A DNA stretch of 64,000 bases. Source: Kappaphycus alvarezii (lineage: Eukaryota > Rhodophyta > Florideophyceae > Gigartinales > Solieriaceae). Of the stretch, positions 31,130 through 40,229 are shown in pieces. The stretch spans positions 1 through 64,000 of the forward strand of contig NADL03000070.1 of the NCBI GenBank assembly GCA_002205965.3, read 5' to 3'. The notes below the pieces were generated by a model, which worked only from the letters and a program-made list of their open reading frames with translations, made no database searches and was not told the DNA's origin. Each line of letters opens with the position of its first letter. The first letter of the stretch is position 1. Made by a program: the position numbers and the translations under genes.

Positions 31130-31640
31130 GGAAACAATCGATGTACACGGCGGTCATCTCATGCGCTGCTTTCATGGAGCCCACAGGATCAACCAACATT
31201 ACCGCCAAGTAACCCTCCTCGCAGAAGACCTCGCAAGAGCTGCTCGTCATCCTGTCGTAGAGCCACGCCATGGTCTACACCGCACGAGACCCGACATCCA
31301 GGAAATGGGAAGCAGCGGAGGGACCGACTGTTTTGATGTTACCTTCGTGAAGCCCCTGGCTCCCTCCAAAAGGAGAGTGGGGGCCTTCAACCCGATGTCC
31401 TCTCTGAATGCGGCGCGAACTGCAAAGCTGAAGATAGGAATCATTTACCGCGACCTCCACCAGAGGTAAGCTCGTGCCTGTGCTAATATCCACTCTTGGA
31501 GGGTGGCACTCCGATGCATGTGCAGTGCTAAATGACGTGGCAAGGAAGGTGACCGTGAGGGCATTGGAGACGTACGGAAAGGGTCGGGGGGTTTTGAAGC
31601 AAGGCACGCAGCAGCAGCCTTCATGTCCAATGCGTCCTAA
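31130..31640 (+). pseudogene. L3 zinc-type C-terminal domain and coding end
   Basis: The frame at 31161-31469 reads HYRQVTLLAEDLARAARHPV and FDVTFVKPLAPSKRRVGAFN. Upstream, DVHGGHLMRCFHG stands where L2 has DVHGDHLIHC, so the conserved Asp of GDH is lost. Later, PVLISTLGGWHSDACAVLND and KAxTxRALETYGKGRGVLKQ lead into the SNAACL-type end, which is disrupted here. The piece is homologous to 19.1-19.7 kb of L2. Confidence 0.7.
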
Positions 31641-31721
31641 TTTATGGCTGGCCCGAAGGTAGTCTTTTAGGGAGCGGGAGCGTAGTTCCTTCCCTATCAC
31701 TGTGTAGGCATACCTTTTGAG

Positions 31722-31796
31722 TCGATTATGGTTGTCTGGAAAACTATGGGATAGATCGATATGTCTTCCAGGAGAAAAACACCCAAATCTTCCCCC
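31722..31796 (+). repeat. LINE 3' tail (copy f, native end of L3)
   Basis: GGTTGTCTGGAAAACTATGG to CACCCAAATCTTCCCCC; then the fold-back right arm begins with AAAGATCAGGGTTC. Confidence 0.8.
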
Positions 31797-32093
31797 AAAG
31801 ATCAGGGTTCTGTGATGCGATATTGGGCATCTGGTTTGGAGCTGCGGGAGCTGAGTTATCTGAAACCGATACGGGTGTATTTTAGTGCACCTCCTCCAAA
31901 GGTATATGCTCTAGGACAACCTGATCCATGCCAGCGATTAAAAACTGCCCTTTCGCTAACCTTCCGCGATAGCATAAACCATGGGATAGCCGAACCGCAC
32001 CTTTCAAATACTGAAGAACCAAATCGAAACACTTTCCGCGATTAATAACTGCTTTTCCTCTCTGATAAAGCTGCGAATGACTATACCTCCTAG
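31797..32093 (-). repeat. Fold-back repeat, right arm (~300 bp)
   Basis: Inverse of 29703-30001; ends CGAATGACTATACCTCCTAG. It lies upstream of the T2 transposase. Confidence 0.85.
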
Positions 32094-32440
32094 CTAGATC
32101 ATCATTGTCGCAGTTACCGTGCTTCTTTTCAAAGACCGCGCGCCAGCTGATTGCTGTGTGGCATTTCAAGTAGACAATGAAATAAACAATAAAAATCCAG
32201 TAAATTTTCAGGCACTTGGTATTTCCTCAAGGATGCGACTCATTCGAGAAGACCGCGCCAAAACCTGAACATGTAAATTTTGCAGAAAGACCGTGCATCC
32301 TACTAAAAGACTGCCACCTACACTTTATGACTTCGTGATTTACAAGTACTACCCATCTTCTACAATCCCCTTTTGGCAACTCGTTCAATTGCGTCTATTT
32401 CACTCCATCTCTACCCAATCCCTTCCAACAAGCGTCTATC
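32094..32440. promoter_or_regulatory. Upstream region of the T2 transposase
   Basis: AT-rich, non-coding, running up to the ATG at 32441. It presumably contains the promoter; I see no clear TATA box. Confidence 0.3.
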
Positions 32441-33647
32441 ATGAATGAACTCACTCCAGCCGCTGTTTTGAACGGTCTGAATTTACTAGGAGACGCAGCC
32501 GTAGAGCTTGAGGAGGAATTTCATCAGTACGAGTCAGGCCAGCGGGATATTGATACTGATGATGACACGGGCTCACCGTCGCCTATTACAGATATGTTCT
32601 ACGAGCAGGGTGGTAATCAGGCTTTGGTGAGCTTGACCAACTACAACGGCCAAGAACTGGATGCTATCTATGATATAATATCTGATGATATTCACCTAAG
32701 GTACAATGCAGGACATCGAAAGAAGAGTCCATTTAGTAGAAAGGATATGACTCTGATAGCTTTAATGGTTCTGAAGAGCCGCGGTTCATGGGAGTTTACG
32801 GCAAAAGTATTCAAGCAAAAGGGATTTACTACTGAGCGTGCCGTTAATAGATTCATGCATATCATCAGTCCATGTTTATACTCTAAGTTGGTTGAGGAGG
32901 CAGAAGTGATGTACAGTATGAAGTTTTTACGTCAACGGAATTGAACCTTAAAGAACTACCCACACGTTAGGTATGCTACTGATGTCACGTTCCGAGAGAG
33001 CCAACGCCCAAGTGGCAACGTACAAGAAGGGAAGGTGTACTATAGTGGCAAACACAAGCTATACGGGTACAAGGTTGAAGTTTCTGTTATTGTGAATGGT
33101 CAGGCCATAGGTTGCAGCGATCATTATAGGGGTTCCGCCTCAGACTTTGATATCTTTAAGAAGAATATGCAGTTCCATGAGGAGCAGCTCGTGAAGTATG
33201 AGGGAGAGAGTAATATAGAGGATGTGGAGGACAATACATCTACATGGGCGTTGATTTGCGACAAAGGATATCAGGGAAAATCGGAGCTATGCAGGGCCAT
33301 TCATCCCAAAAAGAAACCCTATCAACGGCGCATTGAGTCTTACGGATGAGCAAATCAACCGTTTAATTTCATCTGATAGGATTCTAGTGGAAAACTACTT
33401 CGAGAGGATGACAAGGCTATGGAATATATTGTCTATCAAGTGGCGATTGGGTGAGTCTACCTACGATTTATATTTCAAACTTGGAGTTGCATTGACTAAC
33501 TATCATATCAAGCTTCATCCTCTACGAGATGTGGTCTCAGGATTTTATAATCAAACCGTCAATCGTCTATTAGATATAGGTGAAGGAATGGTGGAGAATC
33601 GTAGGAAGATTCAGGCACGCTATCTGCCAAGCGTAACCGCAGAATGA
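32441..33647 (+). pseudogene. T2 transposase (DDE_Tnp_4-like)
   Basis: The enzyme would excise and insert T2. The first frame (32441-32944) has an acidic N terminus, then FSRKDMTLIALMVLKSRGSW and a helix-turn-helix-like stretch. After an in-frame TGA at 32942 the same frame continues: YATDVTFRES holds the first Asp, YYSGKHKLYGYKVEVSV the conserved GKHKxYGxK box, HYRGSASDFDIF the usual G-S-x-SD-x-D-I-F, and ICDKGYQG the second Asp. A frame change near 33340 leads to ALSLTDEQINRL and RILVENYFERMTRLW, where VENYF offers the third acidic residue. Length would be near 400 residues. One stop and one frameshift make it dead as read; both are simple changes. Confidence 0.78.
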
Positions 33648-34007
33648 GCGGCTATCATGCTTCATCTGCTAGCCGTTCAAACGTTGGTGGTGCTCGTGAC
33701 CCGAGCGGTACACCACCGAAGCGTCGTAGGATTGGAATTAGACGCAGTCCGAAGCCGTTTCCGGGGTCGCAACCTGTGCAATATTCAGAGAGCCAGCGCT
33801 TTACGACAGATTCCTAGATTTTGCTACCTAACTGGGTGGCCTCGTAATTTGGCGCATTTTCAAAATACCATTGATTAAATCTTTATAGCACGTACTCTTT
33901 GCACTTCTTGCCTATCTTCATCGAGATGACTTGGTCTCCTTACATAAACCGCGTTTTTTGTATTCGCGCGAGCTTTTACTTAGTGGTCGGTAACAGAAAA
34001 AGAGACC
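33648..34007. other. 3' flank of the T2 transposase
   Basis: Short open frames without recognisable motifs, up to the right terminal repeat of T2. Confidence 0.4.
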
Positions 34008-34405
34008 TACTAGAAAGCCACCCGACCGTCTTCGTTATTATAGTCCGCAATGACCCTCCAATGCCAACCAACAGCCTCCGAAACTCCGATTCGCTAAACG
34101 AATATTCTTATACTGCGGGAAGCTGTTTCCAAGCGACGACTTGGTGCCAGCAATGTTACCACTGATGGAAATTCCTATTTACCAGCAATGTTACTTGACA
34201 TGCAAACTTGATTTTTCGAACGGTTATCTCAACTGAAATTTTCGAATTTTTTAATGATCTCCTGGGAGATCATGCCGAGACGAAACGATCTCGTTATTGA
34301 GGTAGGGGTAGGGCAGCGTGACCGAGGTGTGGGAAGGGGGCGATCCGGATGAGGAATCTCTCGCGAGCGCTAGCAGGGCTCCGACGAAGGGTGGATAGAC
34401 AGAGT
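34008..34405 (-). repeat. T2 right terminal inverted repeat
   Basis: About 400 bp, inverse of 28419-28660 plus 29532-29716. It runs unbroken across the MITE site (GTAACATTGCTGG inverted), giving the empty-site proof for the MITE. Confidence 0.85.
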
Positions 34406-34947
34406 GGTAGAGAATTTCCGTACCTCTGGTAGAGAGGAAGGTAATGAGGGGAGACATTTCGGTTCTTTACTCTCGGACCCTCTAGTTGAGACCACCTATA
34501 CCATTTTGCCGTTCCCTCCTAGACTGCCCTTCTCCAGACTGCACTTCTCCACTCTTCATTCCGCCACGCTCGGCGACTGCGCCGCACTAGGCGTAGGCGC
34601 CGGGCACTCGTGTCTTAGCGCGTCTTGTGGATCGCCCACTTACGTCTATGGGGCTCTAGTTGCATTGGCTGGGGATATAGCTTTCTCAAGTGGCGGTTTT
34701 CCCGCGCCAGGAAGGCTCTCACCCTTGACCAAGTGCCGCAACGCGCTGTGCACCCTGCCGCACTCAACGCCGGCGGTTCTCCCGCCAGCATGGGAGTGTT
34801 ACCGAGCCAAACGGTTCGCTGGTCGTACCCAACGCCATTCTTCTGGAGCACTTCTCTTCGTCGCCGTCGCTTTCTGTAAGTATCGCGCTTACAGCGGAAG
34901 TTTTTCAAGCGATAACACCCATGGCTTGCCACTGTTGTGATGGTGGG
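34406..34947. other. Unassigned sequence
   Basis: GC-rich, with a 178-codon open frame at 34404-34940 of biased composition and no motif I know. GTAAGT near 34877 could be a splice donor but nothing else supports a gene. Confidence 0.3.
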
Positions 34948-35101
34948 GTGAACGTTTATTTATGAAGGGACCCTCAACAAGGGGCCGACGTGGGCCATAG
35001 CATTGGGGGCTGCCCCTAAGGGCTAAGTCACTATGTTGCTAATAAGTAACGAAGGGAGTGAGGACGGTGTGAAGCCTTTGGAGTTGTTGACGGGAGAGCG
35101 A
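34948..35101 (-). repeat. Dispersed repeat linked to the zinc-finger ORF, copy 1
   Basis: About 155 bp matching 37752-37910. Shared words: GACGTGGGCCATAGCATTGG and GAGTGAGGACGGTGT. In copy 2 it is the 3' end of the zinc-finger ORF; here the minus frame 35023-35238 ends in the related PVNNSKGFTPSSLPSLLI. Confidence 0.75.
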
Positions 35102-35962
35102 TGAATGGCGAAGCAGTCTGAGAGCATTGTGGAGGTGACAGGGGTTAACTTGTGGTGTGCTAGAGCGATAGTGGTAGAACGGGAACCAGTGCAAGAACTA
35201 GCGAAGAAGGAGTCTTCTATGGTGGCCATGAAGCACATGAGAGGTTAAAAAGGTGCGGAATTCGCCGATAGTGGATACGAACGGATGATGGCGGGAAGTA
35301 GGTCGGAGTGGGAGGGAGGAGGGAGGAGGGTTCCGATATTGGCGGAAGTATGTCGACCAGGTGCGGCCCGGTCGAGCTGTATTTTCATGGAACGGTGGAC
35401 AATGGTGTCAGTCCCGAAGGTGGAGAGGTTCTGGGGGAAGGTAATGGCTAGGCGGCGACGAGGGCTGTGAGGAGAGGTGCTCAGCTGGCGGAGTTTGTGG
35501 TGAAGCGATGGGCGTGGTAGAACAGTACTGTTGGGAGATCTATGATTTGGCACAAACACCGGAGGCGGGCCAGATGTGTTCGATGGTGGATTTTTTCTCC
35601 CTCCTTTTGCCGGGCATTGCACTACCGGCACAACGCGCAAGACGGCTCTTTGCTCCTCTTAACTTGACAAAACTTGGTTTGAACCGCTCCGTGAGAGACC
35701 TTTTGTTCGCAATATTTGATGGCTTAAAGTCGGATTCTCACTCGGCTCCGTCTATTCACCAAAGAAACAAGCCCATAGTGAATTACTCTGTGGTCCCGAA
35801 CACCCTGTGCCCGCTACCTAGTGGCGGGAAGCTCTGCTCTTCCACCTTGGTGGAAGCCGATCTGGAGGGGTTAGAAGTTAGTGAGGAAAAGGGTGAGTAA
35901 GGGACGGGGCATATGTCGAGGTATGCTCAGAGCACTTTGCTTCATACAAGATATCAGGTAAC
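35102..35962. other. Unassigned sequence
   Basis: A 130-codon plus frame (35508-35900, starting MGVVEQYCWEIYDL) has ordinary composition but no family I recognise. I do not support a function. The solo LTR follows at 35963. Confidence 0.3.
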
Positions 35963-37441
35963 TGATAGGGGTAAATCGTCGGGAGAAGAGATCCTCAGAA
36001 CCAATTACCCAAGAAAGAGGTGTTGCAAGCGACAAAAGTGCTACCGTGGTATAGTTGAACGAACAAAAAGGAGTGCATATGAAAAAGAGTTGAGAGGGCT
36101 ACAAGCAAGTATGAAATGGGAAGGGTCTACCACTGATGCTCTGTGAGCAGCGTAAGAAAAAATTTTCTTGTGTCTGATGTTGAATCTCAACACCCTACTA
36201 CTCAGGACTTGGCTTGAAGTTGTCTGCCAACTTGCTTCACATCTCCATGAGGAAGAAGTTTACTCAGCTTATATAGACTTTTGGCTACCCCTAAAGTCCG
36301 AATAAAACTCCAGGAGGTACCAGGAAATTCATAAAAACGATTTTTGTGGACCATATACTCTAAACGGAAGATACTTAAGAAACTAACAATCAATGAGGTC
36401 CTCTAATTTCCCATTCTCTAAATCAGATCCAAACAAATCATCCAAAATATCCATGCTGCCCAAGCAGTCCCCACAAATATCTGCGAACGGCTCAAGCTCT
36501 CTATTTCCTCCTGGGAGATATTTAAACTACTAAAGATATCTCCATCCAGTTCCAGCGTCGGCACCACTTGTTCCATACTCTCCAGTCCAGGCCCCACCAC
36601 CCAGCACTTTCCATCTCCCCTTTTTCCTCATCCACCTCGTCCTCGTCTTCATCATCCTCCTCTTCCTCCTCTTCCTCCTCTTCCTCCTCGTCATCCTCCC
36701 AGTTATTAACCTCGTAGACCAATTCAGGGCTACCCACTTCTCGAAGGTCTCCCCACCTCCCTCCTCGATGTCCCACTCCCGCCCACTACCTACCTCCTCC
36801 GCCTCATCCTCAATAAAAAGAGACGCACAAATTCGATCACCTTCTTTTCGGTTTGCAGGCACAGGTAGTCATCACGGTCAGTAGGTCCGAAAGGGAGTAC
36901 GGGAATAGAGTTTAGGGGGCGGGGATGACGATTTTTGGAAATGACTTTCGAGGGGCATAGATTGTTCGTTTTGGTAGGCTCTGGGGAATGGGAGGCAATA
37001 GAGGGTGTTTTGGGTGTGTGAAGGAGAGCGATGATGAGTAAAATGATCGGGGACGTTTTAAACTTGGAATAAAGGGGTTTAGATAGGCTCCCGGGGCAGG
37101 TTCTATAGATAAGGAATAGGTAAAATAAATCTGCAAAGGATTTCGTAGTAGTGCATTTGCGCCCTTTTTCTCGAAAAATGCGAATTTGGAGGAGAAGGTA
37201 AGCAAAAAGGGAAAGGGATATTATTCGGGATCGATTCAGAGGGGTAGATACAGTATAAAAATATCTAGATAAAATGGAAGTAAATTTGGAGAGGACTGCG
37301 GTAATGGTAAGCAAGGTTCTCGGAGGACGAGGAAGGACCGAAAATATAAGCAATTTTGGACAAGGGGAGGTAGTACAGTAAACTAAAAGTCTGTAGATTA
37401 CAAAGACAAAAAAATCCGTTCCTATCGGCACGCGCCTAACA
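35963..37441 (-). repeat. Solo LTR of the Gypsy-D family (1.48 kb)
   Basis: It begins TGATAGGGGTAAATCGTCGG and ends GCGCCTAACA, like the Gypsy-D LTR at 55523-57069. It is flanked by GTAAC (left) and GTAGC (right), a five-base duplication with one difference. No internal sequence is present, so LTR-LTR recombination removed it. The minus strand is the sense direction by comparison with Gypsy-D. It contains the acidic ORF (next entry). Confidence 0.9.
36530..37431 (-). pseudogene. Sense-strand ORF inside the solo LTR
   Basis: The minus frame from 37431 stays open to 36790 and reads, near its end, RPLNSIPVLPFGPTDRDDYL and TEKKVIEFVR. One frame change then leads to FIEDEAEEVGSGREWDIEEG and GGETFEKWVA in 36530-36862, followed by a Glu/Arg-coding GAG/AGG microsatellite. 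The matching part of the Gypsy-D LTR reads RPLNGLALAVYGPTDADDYL and TKKKIIEFVRKLFVEDEAEE. An ATG start is not evident (37431 would be GTG). Whether it is translated is unknown; no family is recognised. Confidence 0.35.
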
Positions 37442-37446
37442 GTAGC

Positions 37447-37482
37447 TTTGCTGGCAAATAGGACTTTCCATCACCAGTAACC
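37447..37482 (+). repeat. Fragment of a T2 terminal repeat
   Basis: GCTGGCAAATAGGACTTTCC then ATCACCAGTAAC matches the inner T2 arm at 29.53 kb. The solo LTR is inserted at its edge. Confidence 0.7.
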
Positions 37483-37552
37483 CTCTGAGATATTCCGGGC
37501 CCCAACCGACCACATGTTTCAAACATTGAAGCACCCAAGCATTCCCTCTCTC

Positions 37553-37740
37553 GGAAGATGTATCCGATCTATCCAGTAGTTTTCCAGAGAACCACAATCG
37601 ACTCAAAAAGCTATGCCGACACAGTAAAGGGGAAGAAACCACGCTCCCTAAACGGCCACCTTGAGGCCAGCCATCAAGCAGGCCGCATTGGACATGACGG
37701 CTGCTGCAGCGTTCCTTTGAGGGTGATACGTGCCGGGTCA
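37553..37740 (-). mobile_element. 5'-truncated LINE 3' end (copy g)
   Basis: Minus-strand copy: coding end (SNAACL-type region inverted as TGGACATGACGGCTGCTGCA), 3' UTR with CGACTCAAAAAGC, and the tail, which lacks its last ~20 bases. Related to the L1 3' end. Confidence 0.75.
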
Positions 37741-37751
37741 ATGTTCATCCT

Positions 37752-37910
37752 CAGGTGGGTTGAATGTTTATTCAAGAAGGGGCCCCAAAGAAGGGACCGA
37801 CGTGGGCCATAGCATTGGGGGTGCCCTTAAGGCTAAGCGACTAAGTTGCTAATATGTAAGTAGGGGAGTGAGGACGGTGTAAAGCGTTTGGAGTTGTCGA
37901 CGGGAGGGCG
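37752..37910 (-). repeat. Dispersed repeat, copy 2
   Basis: Direct-orientation partner of 34948-35101. It covers the 3' end and 3' flank of the zinc-finger ORF. Confidence 0.75.
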
Positions 37911-38200
37911 TTGTGTAGGTGATCAGGTGCAGCTGTTGCCCAAAATTTTGATTGCAACATGGGCACGTCTATTCTTCTTGCCACGATGCGTTGTTGCAAT
38001 GCGTCGCTGAGTGAATCAAGTCGACTGAAGGCCGTTGGACAGTCCTGACAATGGTAGCCTCGTCTTGCTCTGTGCTTTGACGACAGGTGCACCTTTAGAA
38101 TGTACCGCCGCTTGAACACACTCCTGCAACTCGGGCAGGATAATCCGTGCGGCGTCGCGACAGAGCTTCGGGATTCCCCTCCAGACGTTCCGGACGTCAT
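37841..38200 (-). CDS. Short C2H2 zinc-finger ORF
   Basis: 119 codons from ATG at 38200. One full C2H2 finger is visible: CPSCRSVFKRRYILKVHLSS then KH, that is C-x2-C-x12-H-x4-H. It is followed by a second CQDC pair without the expected histidines (ALQQRIVARR), so the second finger is degenerate. Such proteins usually bind nucleic acid. The C-terminal part is shared with a broken copy at 35.0-35.2 kb, so the ORF belongs to a repeat family and may be part of an unknown transposon. No promoter or intron signal was found. A single-copy host gene is less likely. Confidence 0.45.
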   Translation of the reverse strand: MTSGTSGGESRSSVATPHGLSCPSCRSVFKRRYILKVHLSSKHRARRGYHCQDCPTAFSRLDSLSDALQQRIVARRIDVPMLQSKFWATAAPDHLHNALPSTTPNALHRPHSPTYILAT

Positions 38201-40089
38201 GCTCGCGTTAATAAGTGGCGGTACGGATTGCGGTTGTGATGTTTAGACTGAAGTTGAGGGAATAACGGTCACAGCAGAAAAGAAGGTAATGCGGGCGAGA
38301 ACTGGCCATAGTGACTGGTTACATCAATTTTTTTGAAATGGGGGGTTAATTTACTGTGGTAGATATGTGGGTTGGTACCCAGTAAATTTGCACTGGAGCG
38401 TAGATTCCGTATATTGGCCAAGCCAATTGTGAAACCGTACAATTCATCGAAAACTGTAGATGGCACTCCAATCTACCAGAGGGTGGAAAGGGCTACATCA
38501 ATTAGCTTTGCCATCGGCGTTGTGAGATCCTGAATGCTTATAGTTCTGCCTGGCAATAACGTCGGAAAAGTCGAAGGCGATGATGTTCCTTGTATCATGA
38601 TTTGAGGATGTGGCATTGCTGCGTGCGGCGCTCCGTAAGACAGGTGAGCCAAGGGTTGCGGTACTTGTAGCGGAACATGTGGTAGATTGTTCGGCAACAA
38701 TGCCGATGTATGCTCATTCAACAAGCGGTGCGGAGCGATCGGAGACGGCCTGAGGATTCCGTACGGGATGGAACCAAAACTTGTCTCAATTGCTCGCTGC
38801 GATTTAAGTGAGGTGGGCATGCCAATATTGGCACCCATATTCAACGGATCCTGCTCTGCATCCGGCAAAATTGAATCAAGGACTGAAGGGACCTGGACTC
38901 TCGGAATTTGGTGGTGGCGGGAATTTCGACGGAAAAAATGCGGCTTTCATATCCTGAGGTCGGCTCGACAGCCAGCCCAGGTTCATAAAGTCATCCGCAA
39001 CATGGACCTCATCGGAAATGCTTGGAATGAGGCTGTGATAGCCCGAGCAGTAACCCCGAGTAACATGGATTTTGCAAAGGTAGTGCAGCAGAGACGATGG
39101 GTAGAGCGGCTGCTGTTAGGGATGAGAAAAGGCGGTCGTTGCTGAAGTATGTGGAATTTTGTCACGCTACAAGACGGGTGGTTCAGAGAAGGTTGCAAGG
39201 GCAGAGGGAATATTGGTGGTATGGTGAAATTGGAAAAGACAGACGCAACAAGGAAGAGGGGCGACCTTCAAGTTGTGTATGGGCTCAGTAAGCTGGGTTG
39301 GAATTTATTAACATGATATTGGCCACTATAAGGATATGGGTGCGACTTTGGGGGAATATTGCTGGGGACTCTTTGTTTCCGAATTGGACAAGCTGGGCAG
39401 GGGTATCGGGAAATGTAGAAGGGAGGGTTTTTTGGGAATTTACGCTTATAAAACCAGCGGCAGGGCATGGGCAGCATACGGAACACAACTTGTGGTATGA
39501 ACTATGGATAAGGTGCAACAGGCAACACGGCAATCAGGTGATGCTGTTCAAGTAGTGAGGAAATTGGCTAAGATAATGGAAGCAGTGATGGGTTATGCCG
39601 CTAGGAGGGGCATAATGGGAATATGGACGGCTCGTAGCAAGTAAAGGGGGCTACCCGGGACGATTTGACAGCAGAAGAAAGGGCATTGGATAAGGAGAAG
39701 GCTGAAGAGGGTGCTACTTACACACAGAAAATGCTGCTAGGTCAGGAGGGTGCGAAAGGAGGACGACGAAGACGTTTTATTTGTGAAAAAGTGGGGTGGA
39801 GGCAACGGGGATGGTTCGTAAGTCAAGTCGGGTGGATAAGCTGCAAAGCAAAACGTTGGCACTGAGAATGGAGAGCGGGAGGAAGTAGGAAGCTGCAGCG
39901 GTGAGTCCCAGGACTGAAAATTGAGCGCTGTGTTCCGGAGAACAAGGCGTTATGAGTGGAAGGAGCTACTTTTTGATTTTTTAATTTGAATTTGTGTGTT
40001 TTAAGATTTTGTTTTTTGTTGATTTTTTATGTACGCGAGGATTGTCCAAGGTGCGAGTGTTACGGCTTAATTAGTATATGGTATGGCCA
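38201..40089. other. Decayed coding-like sequence, unassigned
   Basis: A minus frame (38473-38868, 131 codons, proline-rich) and several plus-strand pieces between 38870 and 39650 (for example MGATLGEYCWGLFVSELDKL and RKLAKIMEAVMGYAARRG in one frame) look like an old protein split by stops. I do not recognise the family. A T-rich run follows at 39960-40035. Confidence 0.3.
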
Positions 40090-40192
40090 CGTGTATTCTC
40101 AGCGAAGTGCAGCAACACGTACTGTATATTGTAGTAATATTGTGTCAGAAACGTACCTAGTCTGCATTTAGTGCTCCTCTACGGTCTTTACA
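40090..40192 (+). repeat. Dispersed repeat, copy 2
   Basis: Matches 10470-10563 (CGAAGTGCAGCAACACGTAC, CTGCATTTAGTGC). It is followed by a hairpin at 40194-40229. Confidence 0.65.
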
Positions 40193-40193
40193 A

Positions 40194-40229
40194 AGGCCTC
40201 TGGCCTTGTCTTTAGGACAAGAGAGGCCT
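40194..40229. repeat. 36-bp hairpin
   Basis: AGGCCTCT pairs with AGAGGCCT, and CTTGTC with GACAAG, with a three-base bulge and a short loop. Confidence 0.75.

Larger units (their letters stand above)
30001..31796 (+). mobile_element. LINE copy L3 (YHDD family), plus strand, internally deleted
   Basis: It starts with the 80-bp piece shared with L4, then N-terminal coding (30083-30740, SRD...SERLPCLEF and LWAQALDQPKN), then jumps near 30780 to the region before the zinc-type domain (GAKEWVHCPP, near 31005) and on to VHGGHLMRCFHG and LARAARHPVVEPR (31161-31270). It ends with the coding tail and 3' tail at 31796. The RT core is deleted. Two smaller LINE insertions (30301-30548 and 30620-30684) lie in its N-terminal part. 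Confidence 0.75.
28411..34405 (+). mobile_element. Composite DNA transposon T2 with ~400-bp terminal inverted repeats
   Basis: The left arm (28419-28660 plus 29532-29716, split by a MITE) is the inverse of the right arm (34008-34405). Shared words include GAGATCGTTTCG or its inverse, GGCAAATAGGACTTTCC and CACCAAGTCGTCGCTTGGAA. Inside lie a fold-back repeat with a LINE in its loop and a DDE transposase gene at 32441. I could not identify a target-site duplication. The element is large because of nested insertions; its own sequence may be near 3.3 kb. Confidence 0.7.

Noticed and set aside
34404-34940. 178-codon plus frame with a GTAAGT splice-donor-like word
   Set aside because: No acceptor, no conserved motif and biased composition; not enough for a gene call.
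36790-37431. 213-codon frame as a membrane protein gene
   Set aside because: It lies wholly inside an LTR and begins with GTG; hydrophobic stretches come from local composition. Only the conserved end is kept as part of the LTR frame.
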